Below, piece after piece: positions 16,127 through 24,203 of a stretch of 25,341 nucleotides of DNA. Every line of letters begins with the position of its first letter. Within the stretch, counting starts at the first letter, position 1. A program made the translations under genes and the position numbers. Origin of the DNA: a virus; the IMG/VR virus record IMGVR_UViG_3300013104_000072, positions 1-25,341 of that record, one strand, 5' to 3'. The notes under the pieces are model-generated. The model worked only from the letters and a program-made list of their open reading frames with translations. It made no database searches and was not told where the DNA came from.

Positions 16127-17359
16127 ATGGCTGAAGTAACAGTTAGCACAGCCGTCCCCTCTGTCACGTTTTCCGCTACCGGCATTGCCGTTCCTGATGA
16201 GATAGACATTCTCAACGGGCGATTAACTGACCTTGATACCGCCATGGGCGGAGGGATGAGTAAGAGTCTGACGACTCCGCAGGGACAGATTGCCATGAGC
16301 GACACGGCAATCATCGGAGACAAGAACGATAACCTTGCATGGTTGGTTAACCAGATTAACCCTGACTTTGCTGAAGGACGCATGCAGGATGCGATCGGGC
16401 AGATTTACTTCATTGACCGTATCGCAGCAATTGGCACAACGGTGACTGCAACCTGCTCCGGCCTTGTGGGAACGGTTATCCCGGCAAACAGCATTGCACA
16501 GGATACCAGCGGTTATCTTTACTTCTCGCTTGCAGATGCTGTTATTCCATCCTCTGGTTCTGTCGATGTGGTTTTCCAGAATCAGGCTTCAGGTCCTATC
16601 GCTTGCCCAATCGGGGAGCTGAATACTATCTATCGGGCAATTCAGGGCTGGTCGGGTATCGACAATGCTACTGCCGGGGTATTGGGCAATGAAGTAGAGA
16701 GTCGGGCAAACTTTGAGTATCGCCGCAAACAGTCAGTTGCTGGAAACTCCAACAATCAGCTTGGGGCTGTGTACGCCAACGTGCTGGCTGTCAGCGGCGT
16801 TACCGACGCATACGTGACACAGAACAACACCGGTCTTACAGTAACTAAGGGGTTCACCAACGTATCTCTGGAGCCTCATTCGCTCTACGTATGCGTGTAC
16901 GGTGGCGCGTCGGCAGATATCGCAAAAGCGATCTGGCAGAAGCTTCCTCCTGGACCGTCAATGGTTGGCAACACCACATACACGGTGGTTGACGATGTTA
17001 ACTACGTTCAGCCTTACCCTGAATACGAAATCAAATGGCAAACTCCATCAGCGGTAAGCGTCTACTTCAAGGTTGAGCTCGCGGACAACAACGCATTGCC
17101 TGGAAACATCGCGACGCTGGTTCAAAATGCGATCATCAGCGCATTCAATGGCGAAGATGGCGGAACAAGGGCGCGTATTGGCTCAACCATTTATGCTGGC
17201 CGTTACTACGCAGGCGTTCAGGCTATCGACAGTGACAACGTTGATATCTTCAGCATCACTATTAGCCGTGACGGTACTACATATCAAACCTCTGCGTCCT
17301 TTGGCATTGATGAAGTGCCGACACTGGATGCATCAAACATCTCGGTGACACTGGCATGA
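16127..17359 (+). CDS. Baseplate J-like protein
   Basis: The predicted product has 410 residues and is the main wedge protein of the baseplate. The pattern includes GDKNDNLAWLVNQINPDFAEG, the AIGTTVTATCSGLVGTVIPA beta domain, and NEVESRANFEYRRKQSVAGN followed by GAVYANVLAVSGVTDAYVTQ, all characteristic of the J/gp47 family (longer stretches quoted in part). The 5' end lies eight bases after the gp25-like stop. The stop overlaps the next start by four bases (ATGA). Confidence 0.9.
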   Translation: MAEVTVSTAVPSVTFSATGIAVPDEIDILNGRLTDLDTAMGGGMSKSLTTPQGQIAMSDTAIIGDKNDNLAWLVNQINPDFAEGRMQDAIGQIYFIDRIAAIGTTVTATCSGLVGTVIPANSIAQDTSGYLYFSLADAVIPSSGSVDVVFQNQASGPIACPIGELNTIYRAIQGWSGIDNATAGVLGNEVESRANFEYRRKQSVAGNSNNQLGAVYANVLAVSGVTDAYVTQNNTGLTVTKGFTNVSLEPHSLYVCVYGGASADIAKAIWQKLPPGPSMVGNTTYTVVDDVNYVQPYPEYEIKWQTPSAVSVYFKVELADNNALPGNIATLVQNAIISAFNGEDGGTRARIGSTIYAGRYYAGVQAIDSDNVDIFSITISRDGTTYQTSASFGIDEVPTLDASNISVTLA

Positions 17360-17943
17360 TAAACGTCGCGGATACCATCCTGACGCAATATGCCGACAGC
17401 CCGAAACTCAAATCCCTGACTTACTCGTTCAATGATGCCGTAGGTGTCGAAGGCTTTCTTGATGATTTCTATGACGTGATATGGAACATCCAGACAGCTG
17501 ATACCTACGGGCTGGATGTATGGGGAAAAATCGTGGTTGTCAGCAGGCAGCTGACGGTGACAGAGAACAAGATTTACTTCGGCTTTAATGAGGCGTCATC
17601 AGACCCGATTCTCGTTGACGACCCTCAGCCATTCAACCAGGCACCTTTCTATTCTGGCGAGCTTTTAACTTCAACTGTAACGCTAACTAATGACGCATAT
17701 CGCAAGCTAATCATGATGAAGGCTGCGGCGAATATATCTGATTGCACCATTCCAAACCTGAATAAATTACTGACCTTTATGTTTGGTGATAGCGGTCGTT
17801 GCTATGCAAGAAACGACGGTGAAATGGTCATGAGCTACGTATTCGAATTCCAGCTCTCAACAGTTGAACTGGCAATAGTTCAAAGCTCAGGTGCGCTTCC
17901 TGCCCCAATTGGGGTAACAGTTAATATCGTTCAGCAGGTATGA
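17356..17943 (+). CDS. Baseplate/tail protein DUF2612 (P2 gpI-like role)
   Basis: The predicted product has 195 residues. It opens VADTILTQYADSPKLKSL, has DDFYDVIWNIQTADTYGLDV and WGKIVVVSRQL, then FGFNEA and a C-terminal LPAPIGVTVNIV. This is the DUF2612 pattern found in place of P2 gpI/Mu gp48 after J-like proteins. It likely links the wedge to the fibres. It is followed by the tail fibre gene after one base. Confidence 0.85.
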   Translation: MINVADTILTQYADSPKLKSLTYSFNDAVGVEGFLDDFYDVIWNIQTADTYGLDVWGKIVVVSRQLTVTENKIYFGFNEASSDPILVDDPQPFNQAPFYSGELLTSTVTLTNDAYRKLIMMKAAANISDCTIPNLNKLLTFMFGDSGRCYARNDGEMVMSYVFEFQLSTVELAIVQSSGALPAPIGVTVNIVQQV

Positions 17944-17944
17944 C

Positions 17945-19120
17945 ATGAACTCTTCTGATACCCCTTCAAGAATTACCAAAGCATTTGGTGTAAACGGACT
18001 TAAAAACACGATCCCTGTTGACTCAAGCACCTCCACAGACAACAACGGCGTAGCGACATTCGACAAAGGATTTCCTGCCGTAACCATGCAGCCATTGAGC
18101 GCTGGAGGCATACCGCCATCAGGAAAGGACATGAATGGCGTGCTGTATTCAACAACAATACAGCAGCAATGGCAGAACGCCGGGATGACGTACCCATTCA
18201 GCCAGGACTTCTCTGACGCAGTGAGCGGATACCCAAAAGGGGCTATTGTGCCAAGCTCTGTTTATACGGGGCAGTGGTTGAACCTGAATGAAGCCAACGG
18301 AACATCACCTGAGTCACCAACTGGCGCTAGCACCGGCTGGGTGCCAATCAATAACTATGGCGTAACTCAAATCACGATGACATCAGGTAGCGTCGTAATG
18401 TCATCGCTTCAGGCTGCAAAAGACCGAATCATTATCAGCGGAGCGCTGACTGCTAACGTGAACCTTATTTTCCCGGCGTGGATTAAATCATGGGTAGTTC
18501 ATAACAACTGTACGGGTAATTTCACGATCACCTGTCGTACTGCCTCTGGTACCGGTGTAGTCGTCATTCCTGGCCTTGTTTCAAGATTATTCTGCGATGG
18601 CGTAAATATCAGCGATGAAACCTACAACCCTAATAACGACATGGTTGGAATGGTTGCCCCGTTTGCGGCAAATGCAGCCCCAACAGGATGGCTGAATGCA
18701 GACGGAAGTTTGGTTAGCCGTATCACGTATGCCCGCCTCTTCTCGCGAATAGGGACAACATTCAGCGTAGGAGATGGCTCAACAACATTTGGGCTTCCTG
18801 ATTTACGCGGTGAGTTCGTGCGTGGATGGGACAATGGGAGAGGCATTGACTCAGGTCGTGTCTTCGGTAGCTTCCAGAAGGGTTCCTTGATTTCATTCGA
18901 TGACAGCGCGAGAAACGCAATCATGGGCATGTGGGGGGGCAACTTCTCAGCAAATGTATCAAGGGATAACTTGGGGTACGACTCATCTTTTGACCTCGGC
19001 TCTGTCAGTGCAGCTAACTATATTGAGGGGGTTAACTTCTCCTCGCAGACCGCAACCCTAGGCCAGGCTGGCGCAACAAGACCTCGCAACGTAGCCCTCC
19101 TTTATTGCATCAAATATTAA
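17945..19120 (+). CDS. Tail fibre with collar domain
   Basis: The predicted product has 391 residues. Residues 1-135 are an N-terminal attachment region (GLKNTIPVDSSTSTDNNGVA, FPAVTMQPLSAGGIPPSGKD, then STTIQQQWQNAG), similar to N-termini of other enterobacterial fibres. Residues about 233-290 form a phage collar domain (MVGMVAPFAANAAPTGWLNA, FGLPDLRGEFVRGWDNGRGI). The end (RPRNVALLYCIKY) is the typical C-terminus of collar-domain fibres. It may bind host glycans itself or form the adaptor for the tailspike encoded nine bases downstream. No chaperone gene for fibre assembly is seen, which fits the short collar-type fibre. Confidence 0.87.
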   Translation: MNSSDTPSRITKAFGVNGLKNTIPVDSSTSTDNNGVATFDKGFPAVTMQPLSAGGIPPSGKDMNGVLYSTTIQQQWQNAGMTYPFSQDFSDAVSGYPKGAIVPSSVYTGQWLNLNEANGTSPESPTGASTGWVPINNYGVTQITMTSGSVVMSSLQAAKDRIIISGALTANVNLIFPAWIKSWVVHNNCTGNFTITCRTASGTGVVVIPGLVSRLFCDGVNISDETYNPNNDMVGMVAPFAANAAPTGWLNADGSLVSRITYARLFSRIGTTFSVGDGSTTFGLPDLRGEFVRGWDNGRGIDSGRVFGSFQKGSLISFDDSARNAIMGMWGGNFSANVSRDNLGYDSSFDLGSVSAANYIEGVNFSSQTATLGQAGATRPRNVALLYCIKY

Positions 19121-19129
19121 GGCAATGAC

Positions 19130-21640
19130 ATGTCTATTTCAGATACCAATCAAGCGAAACGATATGCCTCTATTGCTGAAGTTGCTGCAGCCGAGGCAAA
19201 ACTATATGCAGATAAATTAGAAGCGGCACCGGACTATGCAGAACAGGCCAGATTATCAGCTGAGTCAGCGCTTGCATCATCCGTCTCGGCCTCAGAATCG
19301 GCTTCATCAGCAACACTTTCTGAAAACGCGGCCAGCGATTTTGCCACACAGGCAGCAGCATCAGCAGCCGACGCTGGTTCTGCTGCGGCCGGGGCAATTT
19401 CAAGAAGCGTGAAAGTACCTGTGGGTGAGTCTTTATCAGACCTTCCTCCTGCGGCATCCAGAGTTAACAGCGTTATCATTTTTAACTCAGGAGCAGACTC
19501 TGAAGTTAAACCACTGTCTGACTTTGCAATTCTTGATTCTGATGGGAAAATACCAGCTTCAATCATCCCGGCAGTAGCGCTTTCTCAGGTATTCGTTGTT
19601 AATAGCCAGGCCGCCATGCTCGCTCTTACAGCGCAGGAAGGTGATATAGCCAAGAGGACAGACCTAGGCCTGTCATTCGTTCTGGCAGCAGAGCCAGCAA
19701 GCACTCTATCAAACTGGATACAGGTTAATGATGATGTTCTTGCTCAGCTTTCTCAATCTAATGGCGCTTCACTGATTGGGTACAATGCTGAAACTCTGGA
19801 AGATGTAGCAGATCGCGTTGACCTTAAGTTAAATGGCGCTAACACCTTCTCTGCCGGGGCAACTCTTTCAAGCCCTAAAGACTTTATCTGGGATGCAGCT
19901 TCATCCACCTGGTATTACTGGAGTGGCTCATATCCTAAAACAGTTGCCGCATCATCTTCTCCATCTTCAACAGGTGGGATTTCACCTGCCGCGTGGAGCC
20001 CTGCAAGTAGCTCATACCTTCAGTCACTTTTAATTGCTGCAAATGGCGTCAATTACGTAAATGGCGCTGTAAAAACAGTAGCTACGTTTGCGGCAGTAAA
20101 AAGCGGATCACATGCCAATGCTCTCTATCTGGTAACAATTGAGCATCACGCAGGTGGCTTAGGAGGTGCCAGTTATCAGCGTTCAGGGACCACTGGAACA
20201 CCTTCATCAGGCGATGAAGCTCTTTGTTATGATGCCGATGGCGTAGGCTGGAAAATGGTTAAACAGCCGATTCATAGCCCGCGTCAATTTGGCTTCCTTG
20301 GCAATGGCACCGATGATTTGGCTGCGTGCAAAAGGACATCAAACTTTGTAGGGCAAAATGGCGGCGGTCGAATTTTCTTTGAAAGTTTATCAGGGAAGAA
20401 TGACGGTAAAATCAGTAATAACTGGGATATAACATACAGTGGGGTAAGTATTGAAGGTTCGCCTGATGTTCATATCCACACTGAGGCAGCAACAGCTGAT
20501 GGACACTGCATAGCATTTATAGGCGATCTGGCTACGACATCTGGACGTATCAAACAGGTTGGTATTAGAGGAATAAAGGTATCAGCAAACGGCTCAACCA
20601 ATCTTGACAATGCAATAGGATTTGCAGGATGTGATGGTTTCTGGGCTACTAATCTTTATATTCCTCATGCGGACAGAAAGGGGGTTACTGCTCAGGTAAA
20701 CGTTGTTAATGGTGTTTTCAAAGACATTATTATTGATTCTACCAACTATGATGCTGTAACCATCGAAGGTGATACTGTTAATAATGCCATCATCAGTCAA
20801 AACTTCGTTATTGAAAATATCACTGTCACATCAGCAGGCAGGGATGGACTGCATATCGCAGGAGCCAGCTCAACAAACCTGGTTGACAGAGTTGTTGTTA
20901 GAAACTTCAGGTGCGATGCTGCAGTTGGAAGCGGTGTTAATGCCGGGCTTTGTCAGAACCTTTATATTGATGAGTCAACAAGAGTGAATAACAGCGGTGT
21001 TTATGGTTTCAATATTAACAACACCACTGATATCAAAGGCAGATTTAACACTCTTAACAGCCAAAACGCAGGTATTGCTCTTGTATCGTGCTCCAGAGTA
21101 AATGCCAAGGTAAGCGTGACAAATGCCGGACTGGCTGGCTCAGGTTCTTCAAACCCATGGGATGCTATATATATTGGCACAGCATCAGATCCACATGTTT
21201 TAGATGCCGAGGTATATGGCACATCACATCGATACCTGATTAATGCCACTGGAACGGCAGTAGAGCATATTATTACGTTCTCAAGGCCTGGGCTAATGCC
21301 TAGTGGAGTGACCGGCGTTTTAGGAACAAACGTTGTTCAGGTTGTAGTTCGTGACCCAGGGGAGCAAACGACAACCGCCTCCGGAACGCCATCGGTAGTG
21401 GGTATTGATTCTATCTACCTAAATCCTGCATCTGCATCTAACTACACGGCATTTTCGGGTGGCGTTGTTGGTAAAACTGTGAATGCCAGATTTAATGGCT
21501 CAGCAACAATGGTGCAGGGGTCTACAACAGGAACGTTTAGATTAAAGGGAGCAGTTAACGTAACACCTGCCGCTGGTAGCATGATGTCATTCCTGTACAC
21601 GTCAGAGGGGATCTGGCGTGAAATTGCCAGGAACTTCTAA
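19130..21640 (+). CDS. Tailspike, predicted beta-helix with possible glycan depolymerase activity
   Basis: The predicted product has 836 residues. Residues 1-90 are Ala/Ser-rich helical coiled coil. Residues about 125-200 match a module common in tail fibres (LDSDGKIPASIIPAVALSQV, QEGDIAKRTDLGLSFVLAAE). Then come NGANTFSAGATLSSPKDFIW and WSGSYPKTVAASSSPSSTGG, the linker found in colanic-acid/capsule-type spikes. From residue about 384, QFGFLGNGTDDLAACKR opens a right-handed beta-helix domain extending to about 710, and the last 100 residues are a beta-rich cap (ending EIARNF). This architecture fits a trimeric spike that binds and often cleaves O-antigen or capsule. The substrate cannot be read from sequence and the catalytic residues are not identified. 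A strong terminator follows the stop. Confidence 0.85.
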   Translation: MSISDTNQAKRYASIAEVAAAEAKLYADKLEAAPDYAEQARLSAESALASSVSASESASSATLSENAASDFATQAAASAADAGSAAAGAISRSVKVPVGESLSDLPPAASRVNSVIIFNSGADSEVKPLSDFAILDSDGKIPASIIPAVALSQVFVVNSQAAMLALTAQEGDIAKRTDLGLSFVLAAEPASTLSNWIQVNDDVLAQLSQSNGASLIGYNAETLEDVADRVDLKLNGANTFSAGATLSSPKDFIWDAASSTWYYWSGSYPKTVAASSSPSSTGGISPAAWSPASSSYLQSLLIAANGVNYVNGAVKTVATFAAVKSGSHANALYLVTIEHHAGGLGGASYQRSGTTGTPSSGDEALCYDADGVGWKMVKQPIHSPRQFGFLGNGTDDLAACKRTSNFVGQNGGGRIFFESLSGKNDGKISNNWDITYSGVSIEGSPDVHIHTEAATADGHCIAFIGDLATTSGRIKQVGIRGIKVSANGSTNLDNAIGFAGCDGFWATNLYIPHADRKGVTAQVNVVNGVFKDIIIDSTNYDAVTIEGDTVNNAIISQNFVIENITVTSAGRDGLHIAGASSTNLVDRVVVRNFRCDAAVGSGVNAGLCQNLYIDESTRVNNSGVYGFNINNTTDIKGRFNTLNSQNAGIALVSCSRVNAKVSVTNAGLAGSGSSNPWDAIYIGTASDPHVLDAEVYGTSHRYLINATGTAVEHIITFSRPGLMPSGVTGVLGTNVVQVVVRDPGEQTTTASGTPSVVGIDSIYLNPASASNYTAFSGGVVGKTVNARFNGSATMVQGSTTGTFRLKGAVNVTPAAGSMMSFLYTSEGIWREIARNF

Positions 21641-21644
21641 AGAA

Positions 21645-21669
21645 AAGCCCTCTTTCGAGGGCTTCTTTT
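21645..21669. terminator. Bidirectional terminator between tailspike and acyltransferase
   Basis: The hairpin AAGCCCTC-TTTC-GAGGGCTT is perfect over eight pairs, with C and TTTT on the plus side and TTTT-C-TTT on the minus side. It lies between two convergent genes and can end transcription from both. The minus-strand stop codon (21668-21670) lies at its right edge. Confidence 0.88.
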
Positions 21670-23566
21670 ACTTCAATGGGTTGGTATTGTCTTTGAAGTA
21701 TCGGTAGGAAAGCCAGTTCATGGCCTTGATGCTCATATGACCTGCATCATGATACATAAGTGATCCCATAGCAAACGGCGTGTATTCGCCATTTTTCTTC
21801 ATGAGATAGGAAGGGTCGACGATTACGAAATTATCGTATTTACCCGCTTCTTTCTTAAGAATTTCAGATGCAACAAAGAAGTCTTGTATCATCGGGAAGG
21901 AATCTCCATCCCCACATTGCTTCCTTTGATAGCACGCAGCAGGATTCTTTTTCCACTCAGGCATTTGCGCAAGTAAGATTACCTTCTTCGCGTGAGCTGA
22001 ATAGAAATCAAACAGGTTTTTATAATCAAATGTTTTGTAGGAGTAATAAGGGGCCGCGCGTTCCCAGTTATTCCCGACAATGATATATTCGTACTTACCT
22101 GAAGCGATCTCCTTTTTGGCAATCTGCCTGAACCGTTGGCAAACCTCAGGGTTTTCCCCAAACGGCGACTCGTCCATAGTAGGCCAGCAAGAAGAAGTGC
22201 TCAGTTGTTTAATTTTAACCCCGGCACGTCTACCCATATCGTCAACAAATGGGCTGTAATGTCCAGCGTTAGAGTCGCCAACATAGAGCGCAAGCTTGTT
22301 TGATGATTTATCACCCATATAGCAGTTAGCCAGTTCGTCGGTGAATGCTATCCCCCTGCGCCCCTCCGCACTTACGTGACACCATCCATTATCAATTCCC
22401 GGATATGATACATCTGTATTTTCGGCAGATATCTTTCTGCCATCAAAGCCGTTTGTATATGAGCAAGCGAAATAGGCGATAAGAGCAACAGCCACGAAAG
22501 CAATATTGATACGAATGAAAGACTGCCTGAAGTTCAGGGAGGATTTACGAGTTGGGTTTTCGATAAACTTAAGGCTGATGTATGAAAGGATTATCGTTGC
22601 CGCAAAGATACCAGCCTTAACCTTCCATGAATCCAGGATGCCAAGGTAGTTACTGTAGGCAATGAAAGGCCAGTGCCACAGATAAACAGAGAATGAAATC
22701 AGCCCAAGCCAAACCACTGGCTTCAGACAATAAATCTTTGACGCTATGTTCTGCTTGAATCCACTGCCACCGGCGATAATCAGGAATGCACCTACTGACG
22801 GTATAGCTGAATTGATGCCAGGGAAAACAGATGTTGGCGTTATGGTGAGAGACGACCAGATAATCAAAGCCGTACCTGCAACAACAGCTATCAATGAGTT
22901 GAAATTACGAGCCCATTCATATTCTCTGTGCATGAGAGCTAGCGCAGCGCCAAGAAGCAAACCGCCAGAGCGAGTGTGGAGCATGTAATACGCAAACCCC
23001 ATATCATTTACAGCAATATTCTGCGAAAGTGCGAATGAAACGGCGGCCATAACAATGGCTATTATTCCAAGATGCCTACCTTTAAGCACTCTCGCCAAAA
23101 CGATCAGCAGAATAGGCCAGATGAAATAAAACTGCTCCTCTACCGCCAGCGACCACATATGCAGAAGAGGCATTTCTTCTGAAGAGGATGCAAAGTAAGC
23201 ACCAGTGACATCCCAGAAATAAAAGTTAGCTGCGTATATGGATGTGTACAGGTAGCTACCGATTAGTGATGCATAGTCGGCAGGCATCAACAGGAACCAG
23301 CCAGCGATGACGGCGCATGTTGATACGACAAACACGTTCGGGACGATTCGCTTTATCCTGCGATTGAAGAAATCCAGAAGCGAAAACGATTTGTTATCAA
23401 TGCTGCGGATCACAATTCCTGTAATCAGGAATCCGGATATGACAAAGAAGACATCCACTCCAACGAAACCACCGCTGAATGCTTCAATTTTTAGGTGGTA
23501 GAGAAACACCAGCATCACAGCCAGCGCCCTCAAGCCGTCAACATCGGCTCTGTATCGTATATTCAT
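21668..23566 (-). CDS. Acyltransferase-3/SGNH fusion, probable surface polysaccharide O-acetyltransferase
   Basis: The predicted product has 632 residues. Residues 1-370 form the multi-helix membrane acyltransferase-3 domain: RYRADVDGLRALAVMLVFLY at the start, then GVDVFFVISGFLITG and LAVEEQFYFIWPILL, the family motifs. Residues about 400-630 form a periplasmic SGNH domain with the Ser432 block VGDSNAGHY, the GNN block (IIVGNNWER) and D607-x-x-H610 (YHDAGHMS) completing a likely catalytic triad. This fusion is the OafA type, which moves an acetyl group across the membrane and puts it on O-antigen or another surface glycan. Sf6 Oac, the better-known phage acetyltransferase, lacks the SGNH part. 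The gene is on the strand opposite the late genes, next to attP, so it probably acts in lysogens by changing the receptor. The ATG lacks a clear ribosome binding site. The glycan and acyl group are inferred. Confidence 0.9.
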   Translation of the reverse strand: MNIRYRADVDGLRALAVMLVFLYHLKIEAFSGGFVGVDVFFVISGFLITGIVIRSIDNKSFSLLDFFNRRIKRIVPNVFVVSTCAVIAGWFLLMPADYASLIGSYLYTSIYAANFYFWDVTGAYFASSSEEMPLLHMWSLAVEEQFYFIWPILLIVLARVLKGRHLGIIAIVMAAVSFALSQNIAVNDMGFAYYMLHTRSGGLLLGAALALMHREYEWARNFNSLIAVVAGTALIIWSSLTITPTSVFPGINSAIPSVGAFLIIAGGSGFKQNIASKIYCLKPVVWLGLISFSVYLWHWPFIAYSNYLGILDSWKVKAGIFAATIILSYISLKFIENPTRKSSLNFRQSFIRINIAFVAVALIAYFACSYTNGFDGRKISAENTDVSYPGIDNGWCHVSAEGRRGIAFTDELANCYMGDKSSNKLALYVGDSNAGHYSPFVDDMGRRAGVKIKQLSTSSCWPTMDESPFGENPEVCQRFRQIAKKEIASGKYEYIIVGNNWERAAPYYSYKTFDYKNLFDFYSAHAKKVILLAQMPEWKKNPAACYQRKQCGDGDSFPMIQDFFVASEILKKEAGKYDNFVIVDPSYLMKKNGEYTPFAMGSLMYHDAGHMSIKAMNWLSYRYFKDNTNPLK

Positions 23567-23633
23567 ATGTCGTAATCAAATGAAAATTAAGTAAATAGGA
23601 ATAGTACCAGCTAAGGGAAGGTAAAACACCACT

Positions 23634-23652
23634 TGATCGACACCGCCGATCA
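23634..23652. promoter_or_regulatory. Dyad TGATCG-N7-CGATCA with two GATC sites
   Basis: A perfect six-base inverted repeat with a seven-base spacer sits in the divergent control region between the acyltransferase and the UmuD'-like gene, five bases before the LexA box. Each arm holds a Dam methylation site (GATC at 23635 and 23648). TTGATC at 23633-23638 could be the -35 of the rightward promoter, with CTGTAT at 23659-23664 inside the LexA box as its -10 (spacing about 20; TTGATC matches poorly in spacing). It may be an operator, but no binding protein can be named. Confidence 0.45.
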
Positions 23653-23656
23653 GTAC

Positions 23657-23676
23657 TACTGTATTAACATACAGCA
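23657..23676 (+). promoter_or_regulatory. LexA (SOS) box upstream of the UmuD'-like gene
   Basis: The 20-base site TACTGTATTAACATACAGCA has the CTG-N10-CAG core of the E. coli LexA box with an A/T-rich middle. It ends 17 bases before the ATG, and a ribosome binding site GGAGGT lies at 23683-23688. LexA bound here would block transcription of the rightward gene. It may also affect the divergent acyltransferase promoter. Confidence 0.9.
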
Positions 23677-23693
23677 TCTATCGGAGGTGAGTT

Positions 23694-24080
23694 ATGGGAT
23701 TCCCGAGCCCTGCAGCAGACTTTGCAGAACAGCGCATATCGCTCGATGAGCGCATCGTATCGAGACCAGCGGCTACGTACTTCATGCGAGCGGGTGCGAC
23801 GCATTACCGCGAAGGCATACTCAATGGTGCTTTGCTGGTAGTTGATGCATCGCTCACTCCATGCGATGGCTCATTGCTGGTTTGTAGAATGGATGGTGAG
23901 CTGAGGATTAAGCGGTACCGAAAATCACCAAAACCTCATCTGGAGGATTTGCAGACAGGAAGACGTGAAGCGATACCGGTGCACGATGATGGAACTAGCC
24001 CAGACTCGATATTTGGCGTGATCACCTACATCATAAACGATGCACGCTCTGGTGAGTTTGATGATTGTCCGGTGATGTGA
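23694..24080 (+). CDS. UmuD'-like protein (HumD type), catalytic serine replaced
   Basis: The predicted product has 128 residues. It begins MGFPSPAADFAEQRISLDER, which matches UmuD just after its Cys24-Gly25 cleavage point, so the gene encodes the processed UmuD' form directly, like HumD of phage P1. The middle shows RPAATYFMRAG, then GALLVVDASLTPCDGSLLVC, MDGELRIKRYRK, and near the C-terminus DSIFGVITYIINDAR, all UmuD-like. Aligned by eye, the catalytic Ser60 (in GDSM) is His37 here (ATHY), while the partner Lys97 corresponds to Lys73. Self-cleavage therefore seems neither needed nor possible. UmuD' joins UmuC to make error-prone polymerase V; the phage protein may supply this without RecA-driven cleavage. 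The C-terminus has an extra 15-residue tail. The LexA box and strong ribosome binding site support SOS expression. Confidence 0.88.
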   Translation: MGFPSPAADFAEQRISLDERIVSRPAATYFMRAGATHYREGILNGALLVVDASLTPCDGSLLVCRMDGELRIKRYRKSPKPHLEDLQTGRREAIPVHDDGTSPDSIFGVITYIINDARSGEFDDCPVM

Positions 24081-24088
24081 GACAGAAA

Positions 24089-24149
24089 TGGGACACACAA
24101 AGCTTTGCATCGGTTTGCAAGGCTTTGCATGTTTTTCGAAGATGGGACG
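24089..24149. promoter_or_regulatory. Left-arm candidate integrase/excisionase sites (TGGGACR)
   Basis: The heptamer TGGGACA/G occurs at 24089-24095 and 24143-24149 to the left of the attachment core, and twice more to its right, inside the end of the integrase gene, at 24298-24304 and 24309-24315, eleven bases apart. Short direct repeats on both sides of a core are what arm-type binding sites of a tyrosine integrase look like. The two right-hand copies also encode part of the integrase (VPNMS), so they could be coding in origin. Not tested. Confidence 0.4.
24101..24130 (+). repeat. Three tandem ten-base repeats with TTTGCA core
   Basis: Three consecutive decamers, AGCTTTGCAT, CGGTTTGCAA and GGCTTTGCAT, share TTTGCA in exactly the same phase. 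The ten-base period puts them on one face of the helix, as for binding of an excisionase or accessory factor. They lie 74 bases left of the attachment core. Confidence 0.65.
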
Positions 24150-24203
24150 TGTGAGCGCCGTAGTGATGGGGTAAGTTGTTGTTAGCTCAGGTAGTTCCAG
24201 GAA

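Noticed and set aside
23694-24080. A self-cleaving CI/LexA-type repressor
   Set aside because: There is no N-terminal DNA-binding domain, no cleavage loop and no catalytic serine.
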